A stretch of DNA of 17,877 nucleotides from CANKHA01 sp034668825 (GTDB lineage: Bacteria; Pseudomonadota; Alphaproteobacteria; Rhizobiales; Xanthobacteraceae), in the NCBI GenBank assembly GCA_034668825.1, contig JAXDOR010000148.1:1-17877 (forward strand), given 5' to 3'. Position 1 is the first letter of the stretch. Every line of letters begins with the position of its first letter. The notes under the pieces were generated by a model. That model was not told where the DNA came from. It made no database searches and saw only the letters and a list, made by a program, of their open reading frames with translations. Position numbers and translations under genes: made by a program. This document shows positions 1 to 7,163 of this stretch, piece after piece.

Positions 1-277
1 GGCGGATTTGCGGATGCATCGGGCAGGTATAGATCGTGCCTTCCGCAACGGGCTGCGCCTGTATTTTGCCACCGAGATATTTTTGCGGATCGGCAACGAA
101 CTTGCTGCGACAACCAGCCGAGCAGAAGTAATACGGATGACCTTGATGCTCCGCCCGATGGGCCGTCGCGTGGGGATCGACGGTCATGCCGCATACAGGA
201 TCGATGGCAGTCTTCGCCCCGGAGCTTGGCGGCGCATCATGGCCCTCGGAAGCAGCAGCGATAGTGGCTTGAATCAT
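1..277 (-). CDS. Heavy-metal (probably copper) translocating P-type ATPase, N-terminal part only
   Basis: The reading frame starts at an ATG whose first base is 277 and runs off the window edge after 92 codons. Residues about 26-68 form a YHS-type metal-binding domain: DPVCGM at 26-31, then YYFCSAGC at 49-56 followed by a KF..DP.KYL ending. Cys29, Cys52 and Cys56 are the likely metal ligands. Residues 82-92 (IYTCPMHPQIR) begin the short heavy-metal-binding segment that precedes the membrane domain in CopA-like ATPases. Such proteins export Cu(I) or related ions across the inner membrane. The ATPase core lies outside the window, so the metal cannot be fixed. The start is six bases after the stop of the upstream monooxygenase gene, which suggests translational coupling in one operon. 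The Shine-Dalgarno sequence is weak (GAGATAGAG). Confidence 0.85.
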   Translation of the reverse strand, partial: MIQATIAAASEGHDAPPSSGAKTAIDPVCGMTVDPHATAHRAEHQGHPYYFCSAGCRSKFVADPQKYLGGKIQAQPVAEGTIYTCPMHPQIR

Positions 278-283
278 TATTCT

Positions 284-1486
284 CTATCTCGCGCGGTCTG
301 GCTGCCAACCATAAAGCCAATCATGGCGCTTGAGCAGATATTCGCCGCCCATGATGCGTAGCGCGAGATTTCGTATGATCGCCTCCGCTCCCCAAACGTG
401 AAAGCGCTTGTCGTTGCGGCGCGCGGCATGTTGCACCTTGGCGGTACGGCGGCGGCGCGCTCTTTCATAGGACTGCATGGCTTTCGCGGGATTGTCGGCG
501 GAGTGGCCCAGATATTCGGCCAGCACGGCTGCATCCTCGATGGCCATTGCCGCGCCTTGGGCGAGAAAGGGCAACATCGGATGCGCCGCATCGCCAATCA
601 GTGTGACGGGACCTTCGCCCCATTTAGACAAGGGCGGGCGATCGTAAAGCGCCCATTTTGCCCATTGTTGCGGCGCTGCCAGTACGGCGCGGGCCGGTTC
701 AGCCCAGGACCAACTGGAAAATCGCGCGAGGAGTTCTTCTCGCGTCCCGGCATTATTCCATCCGGACTCTGCCGAACCGTCGCGGACGATGGCGACGATA
801 TTGATCAGGGCTCCGGCCTTGACGGGATAATGCACCAGGTGCGCGTTACGTCCGAGCCAGAGATCGACGGACGCACCTCGGAACTCGCTGGGCACGGCTT
901 CGGCAGGCACAAGCGCGCGCCACGCTGTACGGCGCCGGAAGCTAGGCGGCGTGGCGTCGCCAAGCCGCGCGCGGATCGTCGACCCCAAGCCATCGGCCCC
1001 GATCAATGCAATACCGTGTTCGTCCGCAACCTGCGTTCCGCGGCGGGTCTGGGCCGTGACGCCGTTGGCGTGGGCGGCATAGTCCTCCACCTTAGTGCCG
1101 AGGGCGAGGGTGATATCCGGGTTGGCGCCGGCCGCTTCCAGCAAAACCGTCTGCAGATCGCCGCGATGGATCACCCAATAGGGCGCGCCATAGCGCAGTT
1201 CGGCGGATTGGCCGAGCGGGACGCGCAGCAGCTCCCGCGCCGAGCTTGCCTTTCTCACGCGGATATCTTCAGGAGCGACGACATACGGCTTCAGGGCTTC
1301 GCCCAGGCCAAGCGCAATCAGCACACGTGTCGCATTAGGAGAGAGTTGGATGCCGGCGCCGGTCTCCTCCAGCCGCGGAGACTGTTCAAATAGGGTGACG
1401 CGAAAGCCCTTCTTGGCAAGAGCCAGCGCGGCCACAAGCCCACCGATTCCCGCACCGGCAATAATGATGGTACGCGAGGACGCCAC
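284..1486 (-). CDS. FAD-dependent monooxygenase (UbiH / salicylate hydroxylase-like)
   Basis: A 400-residue class A flavoprotein monooxygenase. The Rossmann dinucleotide motif GAGIGG is at residues 11-16, with Glu34 at the end of the second strand for FAD ribose binding. The DG motif (GADGLGSTIR) is at 163-172 and the FAD-binding GD motif (GDAAHP) at 298-303. The length is usual for salicylate hydroxylase or 3-hydroxybenzoate 6-hydroxylase relatives, which use NAD(P)H and O2 to hydroxylate an aromatic ring. No other aromatic-catabolism gene is nearby, so the substrate is unknown. The start is a GTG, supported by GGAGA seven to eight bases upstream. The gene lies 24 bp after the zinc-finger gene and 6 bp before the ATPase gene, all on the same strand, so co-transcription is likely. 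The family call is firm; the substrate is not. Confidence 0.9.
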   Translation of the reverse strand: MASSRTIIIAGAGIGGLVAALALAKKGFRVTLFEQSPRLEETGAGIQLSPNATRVLIALGLGEALKPYVVAPEDIRVRKASSARELLRVPLGQSAELRYGAPYWVIHRGDLQTVLLEAAGANPDITLALGTKVEDYAAHANGVTAQTRRGTQVADEHGIALIGADGLGSTIRARLGDATPPSFRRRTAWRALVPAEAVPSEFRGASVDLWLGRNAHLVHYPVKAGALINIVAIVRDGSAESGWNNAGTREELLARFSSWSWAEPARAVLAAPQQWAKWALYDRPPLSKWGEGPVTLIGDAAHPMLPFLAQGAAMAIEDAAVLAEYLGHSADNPAKAMQSYERARRRRTAKVQHAARRNDKRFHVWGAEAIIRNLALRIMGGEYLLKRHDWLYGWQPDRAR

Positions 1487-1510
1487 ACTTGGTCTCCGTC
1501 GCAGCCAGAA

Positions 1511-1759
1511 TTAGGCGGCGGCTGTCTCGGTCCAAGCGCATGCCGCGGGCCGCGCCGAATGCGGGTCGAGCGCAGGATCATGCCGGTAAAGGGTTGAACA
1601 ATACGCGCAGATGATCTCGGTATCGTCACCCATGTCGAGGAAGATGTGCGGATGGTCGAAAGGCGGTAGCGCGCCTACGCACATGAACTCCTTGGCGCCG
1701 ATCTCGATCACCGCCTCGCCGGGTTCATTGTGGAAATGGGGAACGATCCTGTCTGCCAT
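1511..1759 (-). CDS. CHCC zinc-finger domain protein (NDUFS6-like)
   Basis: An 82-residue protein with the zf-CHCC pattern: Cys27, His36 in the DHPH.FLDMGD segment, Cys51 and Cys54 (CAYC). This arrangement is the same as in the mitochondrial complex I subunit NDUFS6 and its alphaproteobacterial relatives, so a role as a zinc-binding accessory of NADH dehydrogenase is possible. No nuo genes are present in the window, so that role is inference from the family. The start ATG has AGG eight bases upstream. It is the first gene of the leftward group with the monooxygenase and the ATPase, and shares the upstream region 1760-1969 with the divergent gene at 1970. Confidence 0.88.
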   Translation of the reverse strand: MADRIVPHFHNEPGEAVIEIGAKEFMCVGALPPFDHPHIFLDMGDDTEIICAYCSTLYRHDPALDPHSARPAACAWTETAAA

Positions 1760-1856
1760 GGCCGAACCTGTTCTGGACTATTGCGCGGCACCTTAGCGAG
1801 GCATCCGCGTGATTCCTAGTGATCCTTTAAGGTAATGTATCAATTTAGCTTCTCCG

Positions 1857-1881
1857 GGAACATCATTGAATTGAAAGCGTT
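1857..1881 (+). promoter_or_regulatory. EcfG-type general stress promoter (GGAAC-N16-CGTT)
   Basis: GGAAC at 1857-1861 and CGTT at 1878-1881 are separated by exactly 16 bases. This matches the published consensus of the alphaproteobacterial general stress sigma factor EcfG (GGAAC, 16-17 bases, CGTT). It lies on the plus strand in the intergenic region before the gene at 1970 and would give a leader of roughly 80 nt. Both elements match exactly and the site is in non-coding DNA. A chance match cannot be excluded without expression data. Confidence 0.75.
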
Positions 1882-1969
1882 TTCTCTAGCAATACTGGAT
1901 TGTCCTGACGCTTACCCTCACGAGTGGAAGCCTGCGGGGTAGAATGCGAATCGGCTCGGAGAAGACTGC

Positions 1970-3091
1970 ATGACCAGAGTCCGGATCGTCCCTTTTGTGC
2001 TCTTCGCCATCGCCTGTGGCGTGGCGGCTTTGCTCGTCGTGCCGCACGGCCTCCAGGCCGAGTCCATGCTTGCCGCACAGGACGACCCGGCAGAGATCGC
2101 CGACCATGCCCTGGCAGGTTCGTTGGATGCCTCGGTGACGGCTCGGGAGATCGAAGCGGCGCTGGCGGCTCACGATGCCGATCTCGCCAAGAGCTTCCTG
2201 GATCTGGCTCGCGAGCGCGGCATTCAACCGGCGCCGCCGCTGGCGCAGAAGGTGGCGGATGCGGTCGCGGAAGCGGCCTCGACCTCTCATGCTGCCGAAA
2301 GCTTTGCGCGCGGCCTCGTCACCGGCGAGCCGGACGATGTGGTCGGACTTGCGGGAACCACGCTCGGCGATCTTTTTGTCTTTGGCGACCTGCGCGATGC
2401 GGTGCGTGAGGGCGCCCGGCTTGCCAGCGGCGAGGAGGCGGATCAGATGGTGCTGGGGCTTGCCTGCGTCGGCCTCGCGATCACGGCGGGGACGTATGCG
2501 ACTTTCGGCGCTGCCACGCCGGCACGTGTGGGCGTTTCGGTGATCAAGGCGGCACGCAAGACCGGCCGCCTTGGCGCCCGCATGGGAGAATGGATCGGGC
2601 GCTCGCTGCGCGAGGCCATCGATTGGACGACGCTAAAGCGGGCGATCGCCGGCGCAAGTCTAACGCAGCCTTTGGTCGCCGTGCGGGCGGCGCGCGAGGC
2701 GGTCAAAGTGGAAAAAGCCGGCGGCCTCATGCAGCTCATTCGCAATGTCGGCAAAGTCCAGACCAAGGCTGGGACGCAAGCCGCGCTCGACGGGCTTAAA
2801 CTTGCGGAAAATCCGGCTGAAATCGCACGAGTGGCGCAGCTCGCCGAAAAGAAAGGAAGTAAGACGCGCGCCATCCTCAAGGTCCTGGGCCGCGGCGCTA
2901 TCGCCTTGACGCTTGGCGCATTTAATTTGTCGCTGTGGGTGTTTGCCGCCCTCCTCACTCTGTTTGGCTTCGTGTCATCCGCCAAGAGCGCTGCCGAACG
3001 CGCGACGCTCCGGCATCTTCATCGGCGCAAGGCTCTCAAGCTGCAACGAGAGCAGGAGCGCATGATCGCAGCCGCGCTGTCGCGTATCTAA
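1970..3091 (+). CDS. Conserved hypothetical protein with signal sequence and C-terminal membrane segment
   Basis: A 373-residue protein of unknown function. The N-terminus (about residues 1-30) looks like a signal peptide or membrane anchor: a basic start, a hydrophobic stretch and a likely cut after LQA. Residues about 35-110 are acidic and helical, with many Ala and Glu. A Gly/Ala-rich hydrophobic patch lies near 160-185, and a strong transmembrane segment near 305-332 is followed by a very basic tail (RHLHRRKALKLQREQER). The middle is rich in Lys/Arg/Ala. I recognise no catalytic motif. The ATG is preceded by GGAGAAG eight bases upstream. An EcfG-type promoter lies about 90 bp upstream, and the next gene starts one base after the stop, so the two are probably translated together. 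An envelope stress role is inference only. Confidence 0.8.
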   Translation: MTRVRIVPFVLFAIACGVAALLVVPHGLQAESMLAAQDDPAEIADHALAGSLDASVTAREIEAALAAHDADLAKSFLDLARERGIQPAPPLAQKVADAVAEAASTSHAAESFARGLVTGEPDDVVGLAGTTLGDLFVFGDLRDAVREGARLASGEEADQMVLGLACVGLAITAGTYATFGAATPARVGVSVIKAARKTGRLGARMGEWIGRSLREAIDWTTLKRAIAGASLTQPLVAVRAAREAVKVEKAGGLMQLIRNVGKVQTKAGTQAALDGLKLAENPAEIARVAQLAEKKGSKTRAILKVLGRGAIALTLGAFNLSLWVFAALLTLFGFVSSAKSAAERATLRHLHRRKALKLQREQERMIAAALSRI

Positions 3092-3092
3092 C

Positions 3093-3845
3093 GTGCCAAC
3101 ATTTCAACATGGCGCGGTCGATCTCGCTTTTCTCGACGAGGGGGAGGGCGAGCCTGTCATCCTTGTTCACGGCTTTGCCTCCACCAAGGAAGTGAATTGG
3201 GTACAAACCGGCTGGATCACCACGCTGACGCGCGCGGGAAGGCGCGTCATCGCTCTCGATAATCGCGGTCACGGCGAGTCCGCCAAACTTTACGATCCAG
3301 CCGACTATCGCGTCGCTACCATGGCGGATGACGTGCGGGCCTTGCTGGATCATCTCGATCTCAGCCGTGCCGATGTGATGGGTTATTCCATGGGAGCCCG
3401 CATCACCGCATTCCTGGCGCTGCTGCATCCGCACCGTGTGCGCTCGGCGATCCTCGGTGGCCTCGGCATCAAGCTGGTTGAAGGCGCAGGCCTCCCCGAC
3501 TCCATCGCCGAGGCCTTGGAAGCGCCGTCGCTGGCGCAAGTATCCGACCCGACGAGCTATATGTTTCGCGCTTTTGCCGAACTGACGAAATCGGACCTAC
3601 GAGCGCTGGCGGCCTGCATCCGTGGCTCGCGTGAAAGGCTGAGCCGGGAACAGGTCGCGTCCATCAACATTCCCACGCTCGTCGCGGTCGGTACCAAGGA
3701 CTCCATTGCCGGTTCCGCCCACGAACTGGCCGCACTGCTGCCTCATGGTAAAGCGCTGGATGTCGCCGACCGCGACCATATGCTGGCAGTAGGGGACAAG
3801 ATTTTTAAGGCGGGCGTGGTCAAATTTCTTGATGAGCGCCCCTAA
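3093..3845 (+). CDS. Alpha/beta-fold hydrolase
   Basis: A 250-residue alpha/beta hydrolase. The oxyanion motif HGF is at 26-28, DNRGHGES at 56-63, and the nucleophile elbow GYSMG places Ser99 as nucleophile. Asp203 (GTKDS) and His229 (DRDHM) complete the triad. The cap region is short, around 130-185. The substrate cannot be told from sequence; many relatives are esterases or C-C bond hydrolases. No signal peptide is seen, so it should be cytoplasmic. The start is a GTG one base after the TAA of the preceding gene, with no good ribosome site of its own, which points to translational coupling. No in-frame ATG near the N-terminus would keep the first beta strand. Co-expression with the stress-promoter-linked membrane protein is likely. 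Confidence 0.9.
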   Translation: MPTFQHGAVDLAFLDEGEGEPVILVHGFASTKEVNWVQTGWITTLTRAGRRVIALDNRGHGESAKLYDPADYRVATMADDVRALLDHLDLSRADVMGYSMGARITAFLALLHPHRVRSAILGGLGIKLVEGAGLPDSIAEALEAPSLAQVSDPTSYMFRAFAELTKSDLRALAACIRGSRERLSREQVASINIPTLVAVGTKDSIAGSAHELAALLPHGKALDVADRDHMLAVGDKIFKAGVVKFLDERP

Positions 3846-3903
3846 CCGGGCCTTGCCGGGGTCGGCCTCGCGCACGATTTGTGCTAAGAGACGGCCCGGT
3901 TTT
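3844..3903 (+). promoter_or_regulatory. Long stem-loop in the cysE leader (terminator or attenuator-like)
   Basis: AACCGGGCC at 3844-3852 is perfectly complementary to GGCCCGGTT at 3893-3901, giving a 9-bp GC-rich stem with a 40-nt loop. The loop contains a smaller GCAC/GTGC hairpin at 3872-3884. The right arm runs into TTTT at 3900-3903, and the cysE ribosome site follows at 3912. It overlaps the hydrolase stop codon. It could be a weak terminator for the upstream genes or an attenuator for cysE. The loop is long and the T-tract short for a classical terminator. Confidence 0.4.
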
Positions 3904-3921
3904 GTAGGTGTGGAGATAAAA

Positions 3922-4743
3922 ATGGCGCAGCAGCAACCAAAGCCCGCCGTGCTCGACAAGGTCGACCCGATCTGGGCGCGTATGCGCCGCGAGGCCGAAG
4001 ATGTGGTGCGGCGTGAGCCGGAACTCGCGACGTTTATCTATTCCACGATCTTGCATCAGGATTCGCTTGAGGCGGCGATCATCCACCGCCTGTCCGAACG
4101 GCTCGCTCATTCGGACATGTCGGGCGAATTGATCCGTCAGACCTATGCGGAAGCGCTGAAGGATCAACCGGAGATTCGCGACGCGTTCCGCGCCGACATC
4201 GCCGCTGTCATCGACCGCGATCCGGCAGCTCACCGCGTCCTGGAGCCGGTACTTTATTTCAAGGGTTTTCACGCCATTCAAACCCATCGTCTCGCGCATT
4301 GGCTCTGGGGCAAGGGGCGCAAGGATTTCGCCTACTATCTGCAAAGCCGGGCATCGGCCGTTTTCCAAGTCGATATCAATCCGGCGGCGCGCATCGGCCG
4401 CGGCATTTTCCTCGATCACGCCACCGGACTCGTGGTCGGTGAGACGGCAGTCATCGAAGATGACGTGTCGCTTCTCCACGACGTGACACTCGGCGGTACC
4501 GGCAAGGAGCACGAAGATCGCCATCCGAAAATCCGGCGTGGGGTGATGATTGGAGCCGGGGCAAAAATCCTCGGCAATATCGAAGTGGGACATTGCGCCC
4601 GCGTCGCCGCGGGCTCGGTGGTGGTCAAACCCGTGCCGCCCAATGTTACCGTTGCCGGCGTGCCGGCCAAGATCGTTGGCACCGCGGGCTGCGCCGAGCC
4701 TTCGCGCGCCATGGATCAAATGCTCTATGACGCAGGGATTTGA
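3922..4743 (+). CDS. cysE: Serine O-acetyltransferase
   Basis: A 273-residue enzyme that transfers acetyl from acetyl-CoA to L-serine, the first step of cysteine synthesis. The helical N-terminal domain (about 1-140) is followed by the left-handed beta-helix hexapeptide domain. By alignment with the E. coli enzyme, Asp151 and His166 (in FLDHATG) form the catalytic dyad, and His201 (DRHPKIR) corresponds to the serine-binding histidine. VTLGGTGK and VMIGAGAKILGNIEVG are near-identical to E. coli CysE. The C-terminus ends in a free isoleucine (YDAGI), the residue that docks into CysK to form the cysteine synthase complex. The ATG at 3922 is chosen over an in-frame upstream start because GGAG lies six bases before it and the protein then begins like other alphaproteobacterial CysE proteins. 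Confidence 0.96.
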   Translation: MAQQQPKPAVLDKVDPIWARMRREAEDVVRREPELATFIYSTILHQDSLEAAIIHRLSERLAHSDMSGELIRQTYAEALKDQPEIRDAFRADIAAVIDRDPAAHRVLEPVLYFKGFHAIQTHRLAHWLWGKGRKDFAYYLQSRASAVFQVDINPAARIGRGIFLDHATGLVVGETAVIEDDVSLLHDVTLGGTGKEHEDRHPKIRRGVMIGAGAKILGNIEVGHCARVAAGSVVVKPVPPNVTVAGVPAKIVGTAGCAEPSRAMDQMLYDAGI

Positions 4744-4829
4744 CCCGGCCGGTAAGAACGTGCATTGCCGTTGAAATTATCTGCAGGCGCGATGCAAGTC
4801 CGCCGCAATTGGAATTGGGAGCAGGACGA

Positions 4830-5258
4830 GTGGACGTACAAGAAATTGCAAAAATCGAGAGCTATCTAAAGCGGCTGTTCGGCAATCCGCGTATTCGCGT
4901 CGTGCCTCAGAGCGCCGACGCCGCCAATGTTTTTGTCGGCCAAGACAATATTGGCGACCTGTCTGTCGACGATGACGACGACGAGCGCTCGTATAACCTG
5001 CGCATGGAAATTCCACTCGGCGAGTCGGCGGGAATGCAGGATGTCAAAAGGCTCGACGCCTATCTCAAGCGCAAGTTCGACAACGAACGCATTCGCGTCG
5101 TCGCGCGGCCGAAAAAGCAGGATTCAGTGGAAGCTTATATGGGCGAGGAATTTATTGGCGTGCTGTTCGTCGACGATAAGCAAGACGGCCGCTCGTATAT
5201 TTTTGAGATGCCCATTCTCAGCATCGATCTGGAGCCCGGCGGCGCTTTATCCATGTGA
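4830..5258 (+). CDS. DUF3126 family protein with two tandem DUF3126 domains
   Basis: A 142-residue protein of unknown function. Members of this alphaproteobacterial family are, as I recall, single-domain proteins of about 70 residues. Here the domain occurs twice: residues about 2-63 and 69-135. Both copies share YLKR.F.N.RIRVV, an IG..L.VDD block and a RSY..M ending. By eye they are about 40 percent identical. The second copy keeps the family-typical RPKKQDS and GEEFIGVLF segments; the first has diverged and carries an acidic run (DDDDDE, 47-52). The GTG start at 4830 has GGGAG eight bases upstream and gives the family's usual N-terminus (MDVQEI). It follows cysE by 86 bp on the same strand. 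The domain is small and acidic with no membrane segment, so the protein is probably cytoplasmic. Confidence 0.88.
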   Translation: MDVQEIAKIESYLKRLFGNPRIRVVPQSADAANVFVGQDNIGDLSVDDDDDERSYNLRMEIPLGESAGMQDVKRLDAYLKRKFDNERIRVVARPKKQDSVEAYMGEEFIGVLFVDDKQDGRSYIFEMPILSIDLEPGGALSM

Positions 5259-5272
5259 GTCGTGATGGCGCT

Positions 5273-6010
5273 CTAGCCTTGCTGCGGGCGCATGCCGTCG
5301 ATCAACTGATCGATACTGTTTGCAACTGCGTTCCAGTCGTCGAGCCAATCGCGCGGGAAGCGGACCGTGATATCCGCGCTGGCAATGCGCCGCTCATAGA
5401 GACAGGTGCCGGGCGTCGGACCGGCGCCTTGCCGCGTACAGCGCAGAATAAAACGCTCAGAGGCCTGGGGTGGGTAGAGCAGATCCTCACCGCGATAAGG
5501 GGTGTCGTTGCGGAAAGGCAGCATGACCAGGCCGTTCGGCCCCGGCACCGGCTCATTGGCCAAATAACGCGGATAGATGGTGTTCACCCGTTCCGCAGGC
5601 GCCAATGTGCTGTCACCGCTCGCCAGCGTCACGAACATCCGGTCGAGTGCTTTTGCGGCGGCGGCGGTAGCGGCGGCCTGCCCGGACGGAGTTTCCGTGG
5701 CGTCAGGCGGTATAAGCGAGGGCCACAGGAAGACGAGGTCAACCCGCTCCTGCGCACCCGGGCGGCGTTGTACCGCCCTGCGCACCGATCCCGGCGGTAC
5801 CTTGAAGGTGACGCCCGCGATCACAATCGGCAATGACGCCGCGTTAGCTTCCACCGGCGGCCCAGGCCAGCGCGGCCAGAGCACGTAAGCTACATACGTG
5901 GCCGCCAATACCGTCACGCCGAAAAAAATCGCAAAGGGAAGCATGAGCAGGCTTCGAGCCGTATGGCGCGCTCTGCCGCCCGATCTCCGGCTGGCAACGG
6001 CATAGCTCAT
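5273..6010 (-). CDS. Conserved hypothetical protein with one N-terminal transmembrane helix
   Basis: A 245-residue protein not assigned to a named family. A short basic N-terminus (about 1-20) is followed by one hydrophobic helix at about 23-45 (FAIFFGVTVLAATYVAYVLW), then a Pro-rich joint and a region likely to be outside the cytoplasm. That domain carries VIAGVTFKVPPGSVR and FLWPSLIPPD near 60-100, and ends in a segment with two cysteines (RCTRQGAGPTPGTCLYERR). I recall similar proteins in Bradyrhizobium-like genomes without a function. The ATG at 6010 is chosen because AGGA lies seven bases upstream; a longer TTG start at 6073 has no such support. Its stop lies 14 bp from the stop of the convergent DUF3126 gene. 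The upstream region holds a CtrA-like site. Confidence 0.8.
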   Translation of the reverse strand: MSYAVASRRSGGRARHTARSLLMLPFAIFFGVTVLAATYVAYVLWPRWPGPPVEANAASLPIVIAGVTFKVPPGSVRRAVQRRPGAQERVDLVFLWPSLIPPDATETPSGQAAATAAAAKALDRMFVTLASGDSTLAPAERVNTIYPRYLANEPVPGPNGLVMLPFRNDTPYRGEDLLYPPQASERFILRCTRQGAGPTPGTCLYERRIASADITVRFPRDWLDDWNAVANSIDQLIDGMRPQQG

Positions 6011-6090
6011 GGTCACATCCTTGTGGCCGCTGCTGGGGGTGATGGCTAAGGCGGACGAATCGCGGGCGGCCAACTATCGGAGCGCGACCA

Positions 6091-6105
6091 TTAACCCTTT
6101 CTTAA
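6091..6105. promoter_or_regulatory. CtrA-like binding site (TTAA-N7-TTAA)
   Basis: TTAA at 6091-6094 and TTAA at 6102-6105 are separated by seven bases (CCCTTTC), the full-site spacing known for the cell-cycle regulator CtrA in alphaproteobacteria. It is also a near palindrome (CATTAA/TTAATG). It lies between two divergent genes, about 80 bp from the start at 6010 and about 73 bp from the start at 6178. The match is exact but short, so binding is only inferred. Confidence 0.45.
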
Positions 6106-6177
6106 TGATGCGCTGGCGCCGCCGAGGCGGGTCTGCTCAGGATTGCTGTCACTGACCGCGTATCTGTGAGGTTTTGC

Positions 6178-6510
6178 GTGTCTCCCGAGCAGTTGCAGTC
6201 CTTTCTCGCGCTTGTATTGGGCTTCGCCTTCGCCGGCCTCTGTGCCACCGGCTACCAATATTTGACCCAGCGTCCCGCGAGCTTCCGTCTGCTGCAGCAC
6301 AGAAGGCAGCTATCAGCGTTCGCCGCGGTGCCATTTCTCGCCTTCGCCGCGCCATTCATCATCATGCGCAACACGCTGCGCGCCCGGCGGGTGAGGCGGC
6401 GGCGGTTTGAATTCGTCATGCTGTCCACCATTCTCGCCGGCTTCTGGAGCCTGATGTCCGGCACCGTCATGGTGATGGCACTCCAGGCAGTCGGCGTCCT
6501 CAGCGCGTGA
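6178..6510 (+). CDS. Small conserved membrane protein
   Basis: A 110-residue protein with about three hydrophobic segments: near 6-27 (LALVLGFAFAGLCATGY), 46-62 (FAAVPFLAFAAPFIIMR) and 80-103 (FVMLSTILAGFWSLMSGTVM). Basic loops (RARRVRRRR, about 66-75) suggest the second loop faces the cytoplasm. I recall similar short proteins in Hyphomicrobiales, possibly of a DUF6949-type family, but I am not sure of the number. The GTG at 6178 is chosen because GAGG lies six bases before it; an in-frame GTG 12 bases further upstream has no ribosome site. The gene is divergent from the gene at 5273-6010 and 65 bp before the carbonic anhydrase gene, so it may share its transcript. Confidence 0.75.
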   Translation: MSPEQLQSFLALVLGFAFAGLCATGYQYLTQRPASFRLLQHRRQLSAFAAVPFLAFAAPFIIMRNTLRARRVRRRRFEFVMLSTILAGFWSLMSGTVMVMALQAVGVLSA

Positions 6511-6575
6511 CATGCTTCCGCCTCGCCAACTAGCGGGCGTCATGGCAAGCTCGTCCCAAAGACGTGAGGACGCGG

Positions 6576-7106
6576 ATGCCGATTTATCAGCTCGACGGGC
6601 AGGCGCCGGAGTTACCGGGCGATGGGCGCTGCTACGTCGCGGATACCGCGGTGCTGATCGGTCGCGTTCGGTTGAAGACTGACAGTAGTGTTTGGTTTGG
6701 CGCCGTGCTGCGCGGCGACAATGAATGGATCGAGCTTGGCGAGCGATCGCAAATCCAGGATAACGCGACGCTGCATACCGATCCGGGATTTCCACTCATC
6801 ATCGGCAGCAATTGCGTCATTGGCCACCGCGTCGTCATGCATGGCTGCACGGTCGGCGACAACAGCTTGATCGGCATGGGTGCGATCTTGCTCAATGGCG
6901 CGAAGATCGGAAACAACTCGCTGGTCGGCGCCGGCGCGCTGGTCACCGAAGGCAAAACATTTCCCGATCACTCATTGATCGTCGGTGCGCCGGCACGCGC
7001 GATCCGTAAACTAGATGAGAAGGCGTTGGAGATGATCCGCGACGGCGCCGACATCTATGTGCGGCGCTGGAAGCAATATACCAAGGGATTGAAGCGGATC
7101 GAGTGA
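6576..7106 (+). CDS. Gamma-class carbonic anhydrase family protein
   Basis: A 176-residue left-handed beta-helix protein of the YrdA/PaaY/gamma-carbonic anhydrase type. Zinc ligands are His67 (TLHTDPG), His84 (VIGHRVVMHG) and His89, with the usual 17- and 5-residue spacings. WFGAVLRGD at 40-48, IQDNATLHTD at 60-69 and GMGAILLNGAKIG are family signatures. Members act as trimers with the metal at subunit interfaces; some are carbonic anhydrases and others have no shown activity, so the reaction is probable but not certain. The ATG at 6576 has GAGGA five bases upstream. No signal peptide is seen, so it should be cytoplasmic. It converges with the peptidase gene at 7229. Confidence 0.93.
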   Translation: MPIYQLDGQAPELPGDGRCYVADTAVLIGRVRLKTDSSVWFGAVLRGDNEWIELGERSQIQDNATLHTDPGFPLIIGSNCVIGHRVVMHGCTVGDNSLIGMGAILLNGAKIGNNSLVGAGALVTEGKTFPDHSLIVGAPARAIRKLDEKALEMIRDGADIYVRRWKQYTKGLKRIE

Positions 7107-7123
7107 GCTTCAGACGAGACTCC

Positions 7124-7160
7124 AAAAAGGGTGCGGCCGGCCTTGGGGGAGGCCGGCCGC
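7124..7160 (-). terminator. Rho-independent terminator for the leftward peptidase gene
   Basis: GCGGCCGGCC at 7133-7142 and its exact reverse complement at 7151-7160 make a 10-bp perfect stem with an 8-nt loop. Reading on the minus strand, the stem is followed after four bases by TTTTT (7128-7124). On the plus strand no T-tract follows, though the hairpin may still slow transcription leaving the carbonic anhydrase gene. Confidence 0.7.
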
Positions 7161-7163
7161 TCA

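Noticed and set aside
398..1393. A 331-codon open frame on the plus strand
   Set aside because: It lies antisense to the clear FAD monooxygenase, has no domain, and is Arg/Gly/Ala-rich as expected for a shadow frame in GC-rich DNA.
3820..4719. A 299-codon open frame on the minus strand
   Set aside because: It is antisense to cysE and the end of the hydrolase; no motif or ribosome site supports it.
5255..5836. A 193-codon open frame on the plus strand
   Set aside because: It overlaps the minus-strand membrane-protein gene, which has a transmembrane helix and a good ribosome site; this frame is Arg-rich with no features.
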